A stretch of 64,000 bases of DNA from Triangularia verruculosa (GCA_033296885.1 MU863899.1:186001-250000); one strand, 5' to 3'; counted from the stretch's first letter, positions 43,501 through 53,747 are shown. Made by a program: numbers and translations. Notes: generated by a model not told the origin, from the letters alone.

Positions 43501-45820
43501 CTTTAGGGCCAGTCTCCAGCAATTCTGGTAGCACGTCCAATGGCTTCGCCTTGCTCGGCTCCATCGGGGCTGCTCGACTTCTCCCACCCTGTTTGATCTT
43601 TTCAATCCCCTTTGCAAGAGCGGATACATCGTTGGCACGGGATCGTCGCCGAAACAGAGAAAAGGAACGTTTTGAAGGCTTGGTCTTAGCGGCAGCAGTG
43701 GGGGTTTCTTGGTCCTCGAGAGTGGAATTTTCCCCGGCTGCAGACTTCGAGCTGCGTTCGCTTACTGCGGAGCTTGCTGGCGTGCTAGCTTGGCTGCTGC
43801 TGCTGCTGCTGCTAGCAATAAGCGCATCGCCGCTTAGCTTGTGCTTGAGATGGTCGACTGCCCTAACGGACTCTGAGGAGCGACGAGTGAGAGAGAAGAT
43901 GCGTTGCACGAGTGGACGCTTTGATGGTGATGGCTGTGGTGGCTGTACGGGTATTGAGATGGGTTGGGCGAGTTTTGCGGGCGTGTCGTTCAGCACTGAT
44001 GATGAAGATAGGGGTCTCTCTGGTGAATGCTGTTCCGACACCGAAATATCTGATGGGGCCCGCTCAAACCGCACAGGGCTTGGTGATTGCCTAGGAGTCG
44101 GCGGTTGCGTCGGTGCTAGCGATCGTAATGAGCGTAGTGATCGCAGTGATCGCAGTGATCGCAGTGATCGCATAGATGAGGATGATTTGGCGGGCACTAA
44201 TGATGGCAGGGGAGTGGTCGGGCGCACAAAGACCTCGTCCTCGTCAAGATCGGGGATGTCGTCGACCGCACACGAGTCCTCAAAGATCTTGTCGATATCC
44301 TGCTGGATGCGAGCCTTGAGCCTGTAGAGGAACGTCGCCTCTTCCTCCGATGGGGAAGCAAAGTTTTCCTTGGACCTTCCTCGCTTTTCATGAGCCACAA
44401 TGGCCTTGTCGAGAACCAGATGGCCTCTTTTATGGGCATCGAGATGAACAGAGATATTGTGGCCGCGGATGACATCGCCAACCCCTGTTTGGATACGGTC
44501 GAGGGCTGCTTGGATCGTTCTTCGTCCATACGAAGACTTGGGGCCTATTTTGAACCGTGCTGGATCCTTCAACTTCCAATTTGACCCCTTCAACTCGCGA
44601 ATTCTCAAGTCCAGGTCATCCATATTGCTGACCTTGGCATCCGTCTCGTCTCTCGATTTGCCGAGTACTTCTTCGATGTTGTCGAGAAAAGCGGTGCAGT
44701 CGCGGGCGTCGGGGTCGAGAAACAGGATGAGACTACTCTTGATGTCTCTGTGAATTTGTTCGTATGAAGGTCCGAGGTTGTTGGATATCCTCAGGTCGAT
44801 CTCAAGGGCACCGGGGCACGAGCGTTGGCCATCGTGTTCATAGCTAAAATGGTCAAGTTCTTTCTTTTTGGCGTCCAGGGCGGTATTGATGGTTTGGACA
44901 CCCTCCCATAGCAGATCCTCACTCATGAAAAGAGTCAAAGGGGCGTCTTGCGTGCTGTCCAGGGAGATCGACTTCTTCACGACAGGTACCTGTCTCTGTG
45001 GATTCCGGCTCTGGAACGTCAGTTCGATCTTGTAGCCGGGCGCAAAACCGAAAGTTTGCGTGGATTCCACGAAGCGTGGATTGGGTATGCATTGGAGGGA
45101 CAATGGTCCTTCCCGGGACGGATCTGCGGCCTGGTCCTCCTCTATTTCCTGGTCCGAGACGGGAAAGTCGGTCCATCGGAAGTCTGGATCGTGCCTGCGG
45201 AGGTAAAGGCCGACGATTCTGTGGGTGGCTGAGATGATCTCTTTGGTAAGTCCAACGGTCAGGGGCTGCTTTTGGTAAGATCGGTATGTTCTCTCGGCCC
45301 ATTCACCCCTGCCCCTTTTCAGGACCCGAAAGGTAAGTTCGAACTTCGAGGGTTTTGGCTCGTGGCTCTCATCGGTGAAGTCGGTGAGGGCAGTGGAGTC
45401 CTTCCGAGTGATGAGTTCCTCGGAGCAGCGCTCAATGCGGCGCAGTAGGCCACGGCATATCCTGTTGTTGGCATCGAAGGAGGGTGAGCTGCCATAGCTC
45501 CTGGCATAGTGGGATCGGATGACGGGATCGGTAAAAAAGATTTCGACTTGGATCACGAGGGCTGGCGACCTTGATGACTCCGCATTTTCTTCGGCGACGG
45601 GCGACAGCAGGGCTCTCTCGTCCATGTCCAGGGTGGTGTTGTGCTGTCTCGGGGTGGTGTTGATGGAGTCAAGCCTGGGGAAAGCATCGCCTGCAGAGAA
45701 TCGCTTTCGTAACCGTGGGGAGGGACGATCAACAGACTGGGCGCCATGGTCCAAAGACGCAGAAAGTAAAGATACGGGGGCCTGGCGGCTCTCGTGTCTT
45801 CGCGAGTCCCACCACGCCAT
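40574..45820 (-). CDS. large low-complexity fungal protein of unknown function
   Basis: Uninterrupted frame of 1748 codons from the ATG at 45820; an in-frame ATG at 45625 (MDERALLSPVAEEN) just before the ordered part may be the true start (1683 aa). The first about 500 residues look globular (ALVIQVEIFFTDPVIRSHYARSYG..., a KIELTFQSRNP block, LRIRELKGSNWKLKDPARFKIG). The rest is Ser/Pro/Glu/Ala-rich and probably disordered. Notable parts are six tandem RSL triplets (DNA about 44115-44172), a Ser run from GCT codons, and three degenerate repeats opening GSNIEFEFP / GSNIEFEFP / GNIDFDHP (DNA about 42040-42300). The end PKMMMLFAGAVAIGKFFRG is a short hydrophobic tail, possibly a membrane anchor. 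I do not recognise the function; similar proteins occur in other Sordariomycetes. Confidence 0.85.
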   Translation of the reverse strand: MAWWDSRRHESRQAPVSLLSASLDHGAQSVDRPSPRLRKRFSAGDAFPRLDSINTTPRQHNTTLDMDERALLSPVAEENAESSRSPALVIQVEIFFTDPVIRSHYARSYGSSPSFDANNRICRGLLRRIERCSEELITRKDSTALTDFTDESHEPKPSKFELTFRVLKRGRGEWAERTYRSYQKQPLTVGLTKEIISATHRIVGLYLRRHDPDFRWTDFPVSDQEIEEDQAADPSREGPLSLQCIPNPRFVESTQTFGFAPGYKIELTFQSRNPQRQVPVVKKSISLDSTQDAPLTLFMSEDLLWEGVQTINTALDAKKKELDHFSYEHDGQRSCPGALEIDLRISNNLGPSYEQIHRDIKSSLILFLDPDARDCTAFLDNIEEVLGKSRDETDAKVSNMDDLDLRIRELKGSNWKLKDPARFKIGPKSSYGRRTIQAALDRIQTGVGDVIRGHNISVHLDAHKRGHLVLDKAIVAHEKRGRSKENFASPSEEEATFLYRLKARIQQDIDKIFEDSCAVDDIPDLDEDEVFVRPTTPLPSLVPAKSSSSMRSLRSLRSLRSLRSLRSLAPTQPPTPRQSPSPVRFERAPSDISVSEQHSPERPLSSSSVLNDTPAKLAQPISIPVQPPQPSPSKRPLVQRIFSLTRRSSESVRAVDHLKHKLSGDALIASSSSSSSQASTPASSAVSERSSKSAAGENSTLEDQETPTAAAKTKPSKRSFSLFRRRSRANDVSALAKGIEKIKQGGRSRAAPMEPSKAKPLDVLPELLETGPKASGNVLGVMMTSSKVEGSAATHPTGSVPAVEALITSSQNDDRNKEASRSAAPEPSKAKMDTPDAFEDAREFAISPAIDSIVKSETSSSFLTGYVSPKFDEYSTAPSTPALSLGSRDSSPRHSLLMTPVYVRTSSGTNDAVLPDFDPEAEPEQVNSYIAVPKRDPPAPLATEEYPRTQPALELSGRDGRAQEPGQSVARPGPTTGAGFNMSKSVEPQPTTSNTSDNSSKSKTNKSTTAEKDFGFTKLGAEKEAGSDGSLPRRPDFPTKQLRDPAPPPNNDSVARSISSLNLGTSKPSGQDVEQASGDQVGSAPGAEGQAVVYKDRLDVTEAGLESHSAQADGANPGLENKLSQDTGNTKAPSTTTGSEGKETAKKNVSVAVAEESQTSSIVDVVGSGKAADGSNIEFEFPENDVRDSLRERYGTRAQEERAHKRLGSNIEFEFPDANVREHLDERRGSAVKAEKVRKGPEGNIDFDHPESSVDEYLARCRGSVAENGIASDKTDESAVNFSGPAPSSDKTADIPTELAAKSSEPAFLPSDADIKRPEPARLFADVEVTIQHVVPEKRTRDSEIVIPEKRPRLSETVAIGDVLAAEPATLPTDPGDVEAEKPATAPTETQSAKVEDTVQQPQELAAELEVQADDDIKDVSPPVAEKKVEAEGVETPIVPEGSKDLAEELEVQAGSEELKETETTTATATATNAQYNQLPQSKNATDLGRKDEPTPELPGGEQQHSPAVPPPAISVKDFDITTTAVSELAPSLQHPHPKTTLLQPNPYRTSTSTFSSSSSYTLSDTASFISSRGSVDTFRDEPSTPFSDEPQLPNDHEHAHPTSRPQTAGYLGLNTFRTETRFIEFGLRGALGDTSKRLSLPLNQHCFFDHPLPHHPSPYSEHPGAVEREETGSSGIAASTESKRSSRKKKHRRARSEGIFSEHKEEKETGGVLGLGGMIKDGPDAAAIPKMMMLFAGAVAIGKFFRG
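44115..44172. repeat. 9-bp coding minisatellite (RSL repeats)
   Basis: Tandem units close to AGTGATCGC, repeated about six times inside the large minus-strand ORF, encode Arg-Ser-Leu triplets. Confidence 0.85.
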
Positions 45821-47699
45821 TGCCGAAGAACAGGAACGTGGAGACTTTTTTCTCCACAACCGCGGGGGTATCCTTGCGGCAGAGGGGTTCGCGATGAGAT
45901 GACAGAAGGGGAGAGCTGGGATTCTCGAAGCACAGTGCAGCGACCACACCTAGGGAACCATGTTGATGATGATGTGAGACAGACAGTATGGCGGAATGAA
46001 AGATATCATTGCTTGCTGCGTATGTAGGTCAGAGTAGGTATGTGTGTTATCATATGCCCCTCTTTTTGCGAGAATAAAACCGGCGTCGACACATGTGTTT
46101 CCCTTTTCTCCGTCTCTCTCCTTTGGCCTTCCACCTACATATGCAATGCATCTGGAATAAGACGGCCTGCAGCCCAAGCGTGCGCCCAGCCAGCCCAGCA
46201 ATGTGGGAGCACTCGGGAAACAGGGCTGGGGGGAATGGACTCAAACCTGGCGACCATGCATCAGAACCAGAGGCTGCTGACCGTTTGTGGCCTGACACGT
46301 CGTCGGCAAGCCAGAATTGGCCAGAATCGACGAAGGGGAACCATCCCATTGGGAACGTCATTGCGATTGCTTGCAGGCAATGACATCGGCATTCTGCTCG
46401 GAGCCCTCGAGCGGATTGATGCCATTGTGCGACACATCTTGGTGTAAAGCTGGCGAGAGTCAATTGGCCTCGCGCTCTCCGGTTCAGCCCGGCGTTGCTT
46501 TCTCGTCATGGAGGGTCAGAGGGTCAGGAGGGTCAGGCGGGCTCAGCCAGCCTCTCTGATGGAGGGCCTTTCTGTGAAACATTGGGCCAGATCCCGTCTC
46601 AAAGTGTTGCCTCGGGTTGTTGGGCTTGGTTGGCCGTCTGTCCGTAGCTGGAGGTGCGTGATTTTGCATGACACTACTCTGATAGCATCCAGCAATTGGC
46701 AATGTGCCGATGGCATCTTTACCCACGTTACGTCTCATTCGGCACAAGTGTGCAGTTGGAGAAGCTCCCAATCGCACGGGCTAAAGTTCTAAAATCCGAT
46801 CAGCGGGGTATCCGGACCCGCTAATAAATCGGCAACCGCTGCCCGTTAGTGGGGCGTTTTTGGAGCTGGGCGCCGCCAGAGCCAAAGAGGAAAGGCACCA
46901 GCAAACGCCGCACAGGGGTTTGAGGTTTTTTTTGCAGGGGGGCTGCATATCTGTATCATCAGATGCTTATCTGGTTTACTATTCACTATTCCTCTGCTCT
47001 TGCTCGGTATATCTCGTTCTGTAGAGGCCGTCTTGAACCCTGAGAGCTGATCACTGTCTTGTCAGGCACCAAACTGGAGACTCTGGCGGAGTCGGTTGCG
47101 CTTTGTTTACTTTCATGCGATCTCGGTCCCGCAAAATATGTCGCTGTTGTCTAGCCGCTGCTTAGCTGGACACGTGGGGGTCGCCGCGGCCGTTGGGATG
47201 CTTCCGTTGTGGAGCCGTGCTGCTTACTTTAACCTCAGCTTGACAACGACCACGACCTGACCGGGCCTTTATATGTGTTCTGGACTTCTTGGAAACTCCA
47301 TTGGGTTTTGCTGTCTCTCTGAGGGATAAAACACTCGGTCCGTGTTTTGCTCCTCTTGTCCACCGCCCTGCAACGAGACTCTACGACGAAACTGTGCGAG
47401 CGGTCTGCCGGGCCGAAAAGGGCGAAAGTAAACGAACGAGCCCAACGAAGAAAATTTATCAACGCTATGCCAAAGATTCTGAGGAAAGATATGCCATTTA
47501 TTATGTACCATTTTGTGTATAAGTTTATTCTCTAAGCCTGAGGAACATAACTCGAAGGTTCTTAGCAATGGCGTTGGCCATCCTCCGTGGTGGGTCGAAG
47601 GCGAGAGATCAAAGTGGTCTATACTCAGCACCTTACGTCCCACACATCAACAACGCTCCAGGCCATCAAGAGTCAACAACAGATCCCATCTCACAGAAA
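45821..47699. other. gene-poor region upstream of the large ORF
   Basis: No supported gene. Near 46509-46540 a short direct repeat of GAGGGTCA/GGAGGGTCA units is visible. The part next to 45820 must hold the promoter of the large minus-strand gene. Confidence 0.5.
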
Positions 47700-47851
47700 A
47701 TGAAGTTCGTCGTCGCTTTCTCATACTAGCCACGTTAGCCGCAGCCTCATCGGCTCCGGCTCCGTACTCCGCGCTCTATGGGTGCAGAAGCAGTGTCAAT
47801 CACTGTGACCATGCTCTTCTCAATATGGGCCCTGTCATTTCTGACTTGTGA
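47700..47851 (+). pseudogene. frameshifted small secreted-protein gene (relic)
   Basis: An ATG at 47700, in good context (CACAGAAAATGAAG), starts MKFVVAFSY and stops at 47729. In the adjacent frame, from the sixth codon onward, the sequence reads FLILATLAAASSAPAP, a textbook fungal signal-peptide core with an Ala-rich cleavage site. It continues with a short Cys-containing chain (YGCRSSVNHCDHALL) to a stop at 47851. Compensating for one missing base would give a roughly 50-residue secreted peptide. I read this as a decayed small secreted protein or a one-base sequencing error; chance cannot be fully excluded. No family is recognised. Confidence 0.45.
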
Positions 47852-48410
47852 TTGTCCCCTTTTCGGCTGCGCTTATAGAAAACTCTTGGTCGGTCTCGCG
47901 ACGATATCATGCGATGGAAGGCCTGACTGGCTCGCTGCTAAACTTTGAGCAGTTGAAAGAGGGTTGTCAGAGGTGATGGTGGAAAGGGAATGCTGTAAGG
48001 AACAACTTTGGCCCGGTGGAATTAGCTGCCCTAGCTTTGAGAGCTACGACTTCAACACTTTCTTTTGCAGCAGATTATGTTTACATGAAGTTCATTAAAG
48101 GATCCAATAAAGCCCCCTTGTGGTCAATGCAAGATGCCTTTCTGCAGCGGGAAGGAGAAAAGTAGTGACCCAACTTCATGTTCCCGGTCAAGCCCTCCAT
48201 GTCCGTTTGCAATGTTTGAATCTATTTAATCGCATGATCCCCCCGCTCAACCTTCTCAGGGATGTATTCTGGATATAGCTAGTACACCTTCACCCAAAAG
48301 GTTGATCTTGCCAGCCCCTGTCTTGGGCAGGTATCGACTGAAATCGATTTCTACACATAAGCAGCCTACCTTAACTATCTACCTGTCTATCTACAAAAAA
48401 GAAACATCAA
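47852..48410. promoter_or_regulatory. upstream region of the small conserved gene at 48.4 kb
   Basis: No coding feature. The last about 60 bp before the next start is a CT/A-rich leader. Confidence 0.5.
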
Positions 48411-48847
48411 ATGGCCCGCAAGAACAAACCCAAACCCAAAAAAATCGTCGCCCGTTTCAACCGCTACTTCGGCGAGGACAACCTCGACAACTGGCAACGT
48501 CTCTGCTCCGACATCTTTGACGACTCGGAGCTCGAAACCCGCGACATAAGCAGCAAGACCAAGTGTCGAAAGGTAACTAACCTTACCTTACCCTATCTCC
48601 CCCAAACTCATTTGAATTAGCAGGCGAGATAACAAAACAAAAAAAAAAAAAGCTTCTCAAATCCGTCTTCATCAACATCTATGACCTCCTCGACGCCGTC
48701 GAGTCCAGCCCCAAGAAAAAGCCAGAACGGTTCAAAACCCACGCAGCACTGGTCAACTACACGGTGAAAACCAGACGGATTTTCCCGAGAGACAAAGTCA
48801 AGAATGAGTTGGGGCCTGTGAGGGCTTTGTTGAGGGAGATCCTGTGA
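48411..48847 (+). CDS. small basic fungal protein of unknown function
   Basis: Exons 48411-48572 and 48653-48847 give 118 aa. The pattern RFNRYFGEDNLDNWQRLCSDI, TKCRKLLKSVFINIYDLLDAV is shared by a widespread family of small uncharacterised ascomycete proteins (W-x-R-L-C..., TKCRKxL...VNIYDLLDA). The 80-nt intron falls right after TKCRK and its acceptor is preceded by an A-run rather than a pyrimidine tract. Conservation of the motif across the splice junction supports the model. No signal peptide or membrane segment is seen and the function is unknown. Confidence 0.8.
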
Positions 48848-49361
48848 TGATTATTTATTTTTTTGTTGGATGCAAATGTTTTGGGCGCAGTTTTACGCAG
48901 CGAAGAAGATACGGCAAAGGGGAGATGGGATGACTGATATTAATAGGTAATATATTGGGGCAAGAAAAGAGGAAGAAGATTTTGATGGGGGACAAACCAT
49001 TCAGACAGCGACCAAAAAGCCGTACATACTACCTAACCCCCCTCCCCAACTCCAATTCCTTTCAAAAACTCCATCCCTACTTATCCGAGAAACTTATGAC
49101 ACTTGTACAATTATACATTGATAACCCCCTAGCTTGGCAAAAGATCGTGTAGCAATCAAAAAGACAACATCATCATTATTAAAAAGAAAGTTTACCCCTC
49201 CACCCCAATATGAAGTCATCTACAAAGAACAAAAATGTCACGTAAAAATAATAATAAAATAAAAAGTATCCTCCCATGATTCGACTCCCAAGACCAAAAC
49301 ACATTAATCAAAAAAAAAAAACCCAGCCCTCATGTCCGAAACGAAAAGCAAACGACAAGTA
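48848..49361. other. convergent AT-rich spacer
   Basis: Lies between the small basic protein (+) and PalF (-). It is rich in A/T homopolymers, consistent with two 3' UTRs. No gene. Confidence 0.55.
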
Positions 49362-51948
49362 CTATCGTTCATACCGCGGTAACTCCTCCCCCAGCGGCGC
49401 CAAAGATCCCTGCCCAACCGCCGGCGAAGCCGTAGCATACGCATACTGCGGACCATAATGCTCCTCCTCATCCAGCACCGGCGCCGAAGGCGCAAAGTCT
49501 ACCGCCGCCGCCCCTATTGGCGGTGCGCTGGGTAGTAACTGCGGTGCCGAACTGCTGGGTCCCGCCATGGCAGTATCTTCGTAATCCTCTGGAAAGTCTG
49601 GCGGCGCGCTCGCCTCGGCTAGAAGACGTCTCCGCTCAAGCTCCTGCTTGTCTTCCGTCGAGTTTGCTCCCGCCCCGCCAGAGAGCTCGTCCAGCGTCGG
49701 GGCTGAAGGCGCTTCCAACGGCGCACTAGGGACTTCTGTTGCGGGTGAAGGATTAGGGGGAGCCGAGGGTTCATCGTCGGCGCTGTAAATGTTCTCTCCG
49801 TTGACAAAGTCGCTGGAGTTGGAGGGGCCGGCAACCGGTGCTTCTGGTGGTTGGCTAGGGAGTAACCTCTGCTCTGCGCGTTTGATACGCTCTTTCTCGT
49901 TGAGAGAACTTTCATCAGGGACTTCTGGGGGTGGTATATAATGTGGAGCGGGCGGCGGCGGCGGCGGCTGCGAGGGGACAGTGTCCCAGTATGGAACTTG
50001 CTGGACAGACTGTGTAGCGTAAGGCGTGTGAAAAGGAGGATAGTCTTGTTGGTGGGCAGACTCCGGCCCATGGTTGTCATACTCTGGCGACGCAGGCCAC
50101 GAATGGACGTGATTTGTGACGCCGTTTTGCTTGTGGAGATCGCTCTCGCGCACCGATACAGACCGGACGGGAGTTGGTAGCTTCGACAGACCTTTGTCCT
50201 TGAGCCGACTGCTATCTGTCGTCCCGACGATGAGCTCGAACAACACAGAGATGACGCCCTTTTCCCGACGGAGCCTATCCGTATCGATGATGCTAGGCCC
50301 CCAAGGTGCAACTGAAGGCGAACCAGCTTCATATGTACTGCTGGTCGGGCCAAGTGGCATGCCGGGAGAGCTCCGTACCCCCGAAGCCGCCTTGCCGCCC
50401 TGGACCTGGCCAGCCAACTTCCCTCCAAGATCCACAAGCACTTCAACATGGTACTTGAATGTGATCATCTCATATGGGACGCCTTTGATAGTGGGGAACA
50501 CGTCTTCTGGAACCCGTATTGTGGTCGTAAGACTGGTGCTCATGGTGACTGGATCGATCCAGAGTGGCATGATGGCCTGGGAAAGATCTTTTCGGAATAC
50601 GCTGCAGGAGCCAGCCGACGACAGAGAGAGACCCCCGAGCCCGGTTTTTGATTTGGGATAGATTTCTTCCTTGTCAGATCGGCTTTGGCTCTGCGATAAC
50701 TCCCTAGAAAGTGTGACCGAGGGAGCCGAGTCTATGCGACCAAGCCTGTAAAGAGTGACAATGACGCCGTTCATACTTTTAAGTTGCCGGATATGTTGCA
50801 CCGAAATCCTCACAGGCACGACATCTCCAGCGAGACAACCGCCCCGTAGCAATTCAACAGTTGCTGTGATGGTCCGGTCTTTGAGTGTCGGCCCCTTCTT
50901 CCCGCTTTGCGACATGGCTGATGGTGTGGCATAGGTTACATCGCCATTCCTGCTGGGGCTGGTGCTGCTGGTATGAACGCTATCACCACTGATACTGCGA
51001 ACATCACTTTGCGGTGGGCCCGGAGGTTCGGTAGCTGGCGGGCCGTGCCCTTGGTCATCGCCCACAACCGACAAGGAGCCGTCTGTAGAGTTCTCGTTGG
51101 CCCGGGTCGAGTCTAAATCAGACGACCGTTCTGGTGGGTCGTGCGAAACGGTAGTGGTAGTCTGTTCCAACGTGGGACCGGGCTGCCTTTTCTTCCGGGA
51201 TCGCTTTGATATTGGCTCGAGATAGATGGTCCGAGACGGTGGGGGAGCCAGTGGTCCGATGTCAACCCTTTCAACCAGGTGTATCGGGCATTCAACGGCT
51301 GCTCTTTGGTCTACCTTGGTTGTGATGGATGGCGGACGGGTTAGGGTTGCCGTGATCCTGTACGAAATAGTGCCACGCTCAAACTATTGATAAAGTCAGC
51401 CGCTGGGTCGTCATCCGTCGCATCCAAAGACATACATCGATACTGCTTGGAAGCCCCTTGGAAGGAAACAAGAGTTCGAAATTGAATTCGTAGCGGCCTG
51501 GCTCCAGCCTCCCGTCGGCACTGAGCGTCTGCTCATCCTCGAACAAATTGACGCGACCAACACTGTGACTCTTCTGGCGCGCGCCACGACCGGTGTTGGT
51601 TGGGATCTCGGCGGGATTGACAATGGGCTCGTTGGCGGGTGCACCGGGCCCCTTGTATACGCGTACGAAGCCGTGCAATGCCACGGTCAAATGCGTGATT
51701 CGGACGGGCTTGACGACGGTCAAGATCACGGCGCCCAACACATGGTCTCCGGCACCATACTTTTTGTAGGGCTCGGCCGGGCGGATATAGAAATCGGTGA
51801 TGTTGCGGGCTCGTTGTCGAAGGGGCAGGCTGAGGCGGGAGAGGAAGGATCGGCGCGACGAAGAGGCGTCGTCGACCGATGTCGAGGCTTGCGCGGAGGC
51901 CAGGGCAGAGGCAGCGGCGCGGTTGTCGGCGGACTTGGAATAGCCCAT
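49362..51948 (-). CDS. palF: pH-response arrestin PalF/PRR-3 (Rim8)
   Basis: Arrestin-related adaptor of the ambient-pH pathway; binds the PalH/Rim21 sensor at the plasma membrane and recruits ESCRT components, leading to PacC processing. Exons 51948-51436 and 51383-49362 give 844 aa. The arrestin N domain (about residues 45-230: RNITDFYIRPAEPYKKYGAGDHVLGAV, VKPVRITHLTVALHGFVRVY, GRYEFNFELLFPSKGLPSSID) is split by a 52-nt intron before FERGTISYRI. The arrestin C domain follows (about 320-520: TLKDRTITATVELLRGGCLAGDVVPV). The long Pro-rich tail contains five PSAP tetrapeptides, candidate Vps23/TSG101 UEV ligands, plus PPPPPPAP. The upstream region holds many GCCAAG sites. Divergent from the F-box gene. 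Confidence 0.93.
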
Positions 51949-53747
51949 CTATGCTTTGCTGTGCTGTGATCGCTGAGCATCCAGCATCGGGCAATTTGCG
52001 TGCGACGGGCAGAGGTTCGAGAGGGACGGTCAGGGCAGGAGCGGAATGCCGTGGGCGGTTCGCGTTCGGGGGGGGGGGAGGCTTGACGTCGGCGTGTCGT
52101 CCCAAACGACCGCACGTCGGCTGTCGGCTCGCAGCGATGAGTGTCACGGTTAGTCGGCGCTCGATCAAGGTCGAGCGGCTCTCACAAGATCCAAGGGCCA
52201 AGAGTTCGTGGTTGATGAGCTTCGGGTTGCATATGCCAAGGCTGTCTGGCTGGCTGCTTGGCTTGCCAAGAGAACAGGAGTCGTGGAGAGACAGAAGGCG
52301 GCGAGAGCACGAATACAAAAGACTCCAGAGAAGGCCGCTGAGGCAGCCTGGGCACAGCGGGGTTGGGCCTTGCGGAACCCGCCGTTGGGGTTGCCGAGCA
52401 CGGCCTGGAAAAGCTTGACTCGAACCAATGCGCGTCACGCAGCGTCTGGGACTCTCGATACGATGCCCCGCGACGGTGATCCCCTCAGCGTGGAAAATAT
52501 GGACTTTCCTGTAAACACTGGACCCTGGCCGTTTCAGCCGTTGAAGTGTGTTTTATCGTTTCTCTCCGTCAACGGCCGGTTGAAAGCTATATTAGAGCAA
52601 AACCGTTGCGCCAGTCGATCAGAATCTGGGGGAAGAAAGAGACCGACCGGGAAAGGAGAGAAACCTGGAATGGCTGATGGATTACGTTTCCACCATCACA
52701 GTCCTATGATATGAAGGAGGGTACCTATTATCAATAATATGAAGAGTGTGTCCCATGCTGCACAAAAGCCCTGATGCTATTCGCTGGCTTGGCTTCTCGC
52801 CTGATTCCTCTGACCCCGTATGCTAGCGAGCTGACGGGAGCACAGCGCGACGGCAGCCGAGGACCCTGAATGAGACTGTCCAGCCGCCCTCTTGTACACC
52901 TCAATATCTCGTGCCTCAAACAAAGCAAAAGCAAACATGGCAGATGCAGGATCGGGTTCACAACTCCAGCAGAGCAGGGCAGGCCCGGGCCGTGGTATTC
53001 TTGGCACCTTGGCAACGCATGTCAGATCGATCTTCAAGATATTTGATACTGTCAAAGTCGAAAAGACCGGATGGTCCTTTGGTGCCACTTTTCCCCGCCC
53101 ATGTCCGGAGCTAGCAGTTGCTTAAGAGGCCGTAGATGACGTGTTTGGGGGACACTTACACAAGTTGTGCCAATTTATATCTCAGTATCAAGCCCAAGCA
53201 AAAGCTATCGCTGTCGTCGTGGTGATATTGGATCCGGTCGGCGGGGTCAGGGCCCACTGTGGAAGCCTTTCACTTGTGGGGCGTCTCCCCGCACTCTCCA
53301 GCCCTGTTGCTTTCCCCGAAACTGCTTGGCAGCATTCAGACATCTGATCAGAAGGAAATTCTCAGAGTGTGGCGATAGAAAAGAGATTTCAGCTCCCGCT
53401 TTCATGGTGGGTTTCATATGAAATGAAGTTATTATGCTAGACGTCAACGAGTCATAGAGAAACAGCGGACACGATCACCTCCCGGCAAGCTACTCAGATG
53501 ACAGGCGGGGTTGTGATGAGTTGAAAGTCAGGGCCGGAAGGATGCAATTGCCCACAAGACGATCACAAGCAGCACCAAGACGGGAGCCTCTTCTTTATCC
53601 CGCCGGCATGCCAAGATCCAATGGGACCGCCTGCGAAACATCGTGTTGCCGGCTTCTCGGCGTCCGTCTCTCATAAGTCTCTCATAAACATGGCCGCTGG
53701 GATTCTAAACTTAATCTTGATCAGAGATCTTATCACTATCACCCAAC
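51949..53747. promoter_or_regulatory. divergent region PalF / F-box gene
   Basis: About 1.8 kb without a supported gene. I count nine GCCAAG hexamers (both strands) at 52197, 52235, 52257, 52265, 52788, 53000, 53008, 53325 and 53610, against roughly one expected by chance. Confidence 0.6.
52197..52270. promoter_or_regulatory. cluster of four PacC/Rim101-type GCCAAG sites
   Basis: GCCAAG occurs on the plus strand at 52197-52202, 52235-52240 and 52265-52270, and on the minus strand at 52257-52262. The second and fourth are full TGCCAAG, the Rim101/PacC core. The cluster is 249-322 bp upstream of the palF start. Binding and feedback control are inferred from consensus only. Confidence 0.55.

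Noticed and set aside
52208..52714. 168-codon plus-strand ORF upstream of palF
   Set aside because: Basic low-complexity product with no recognisable family, lying in a divergent promoter region.
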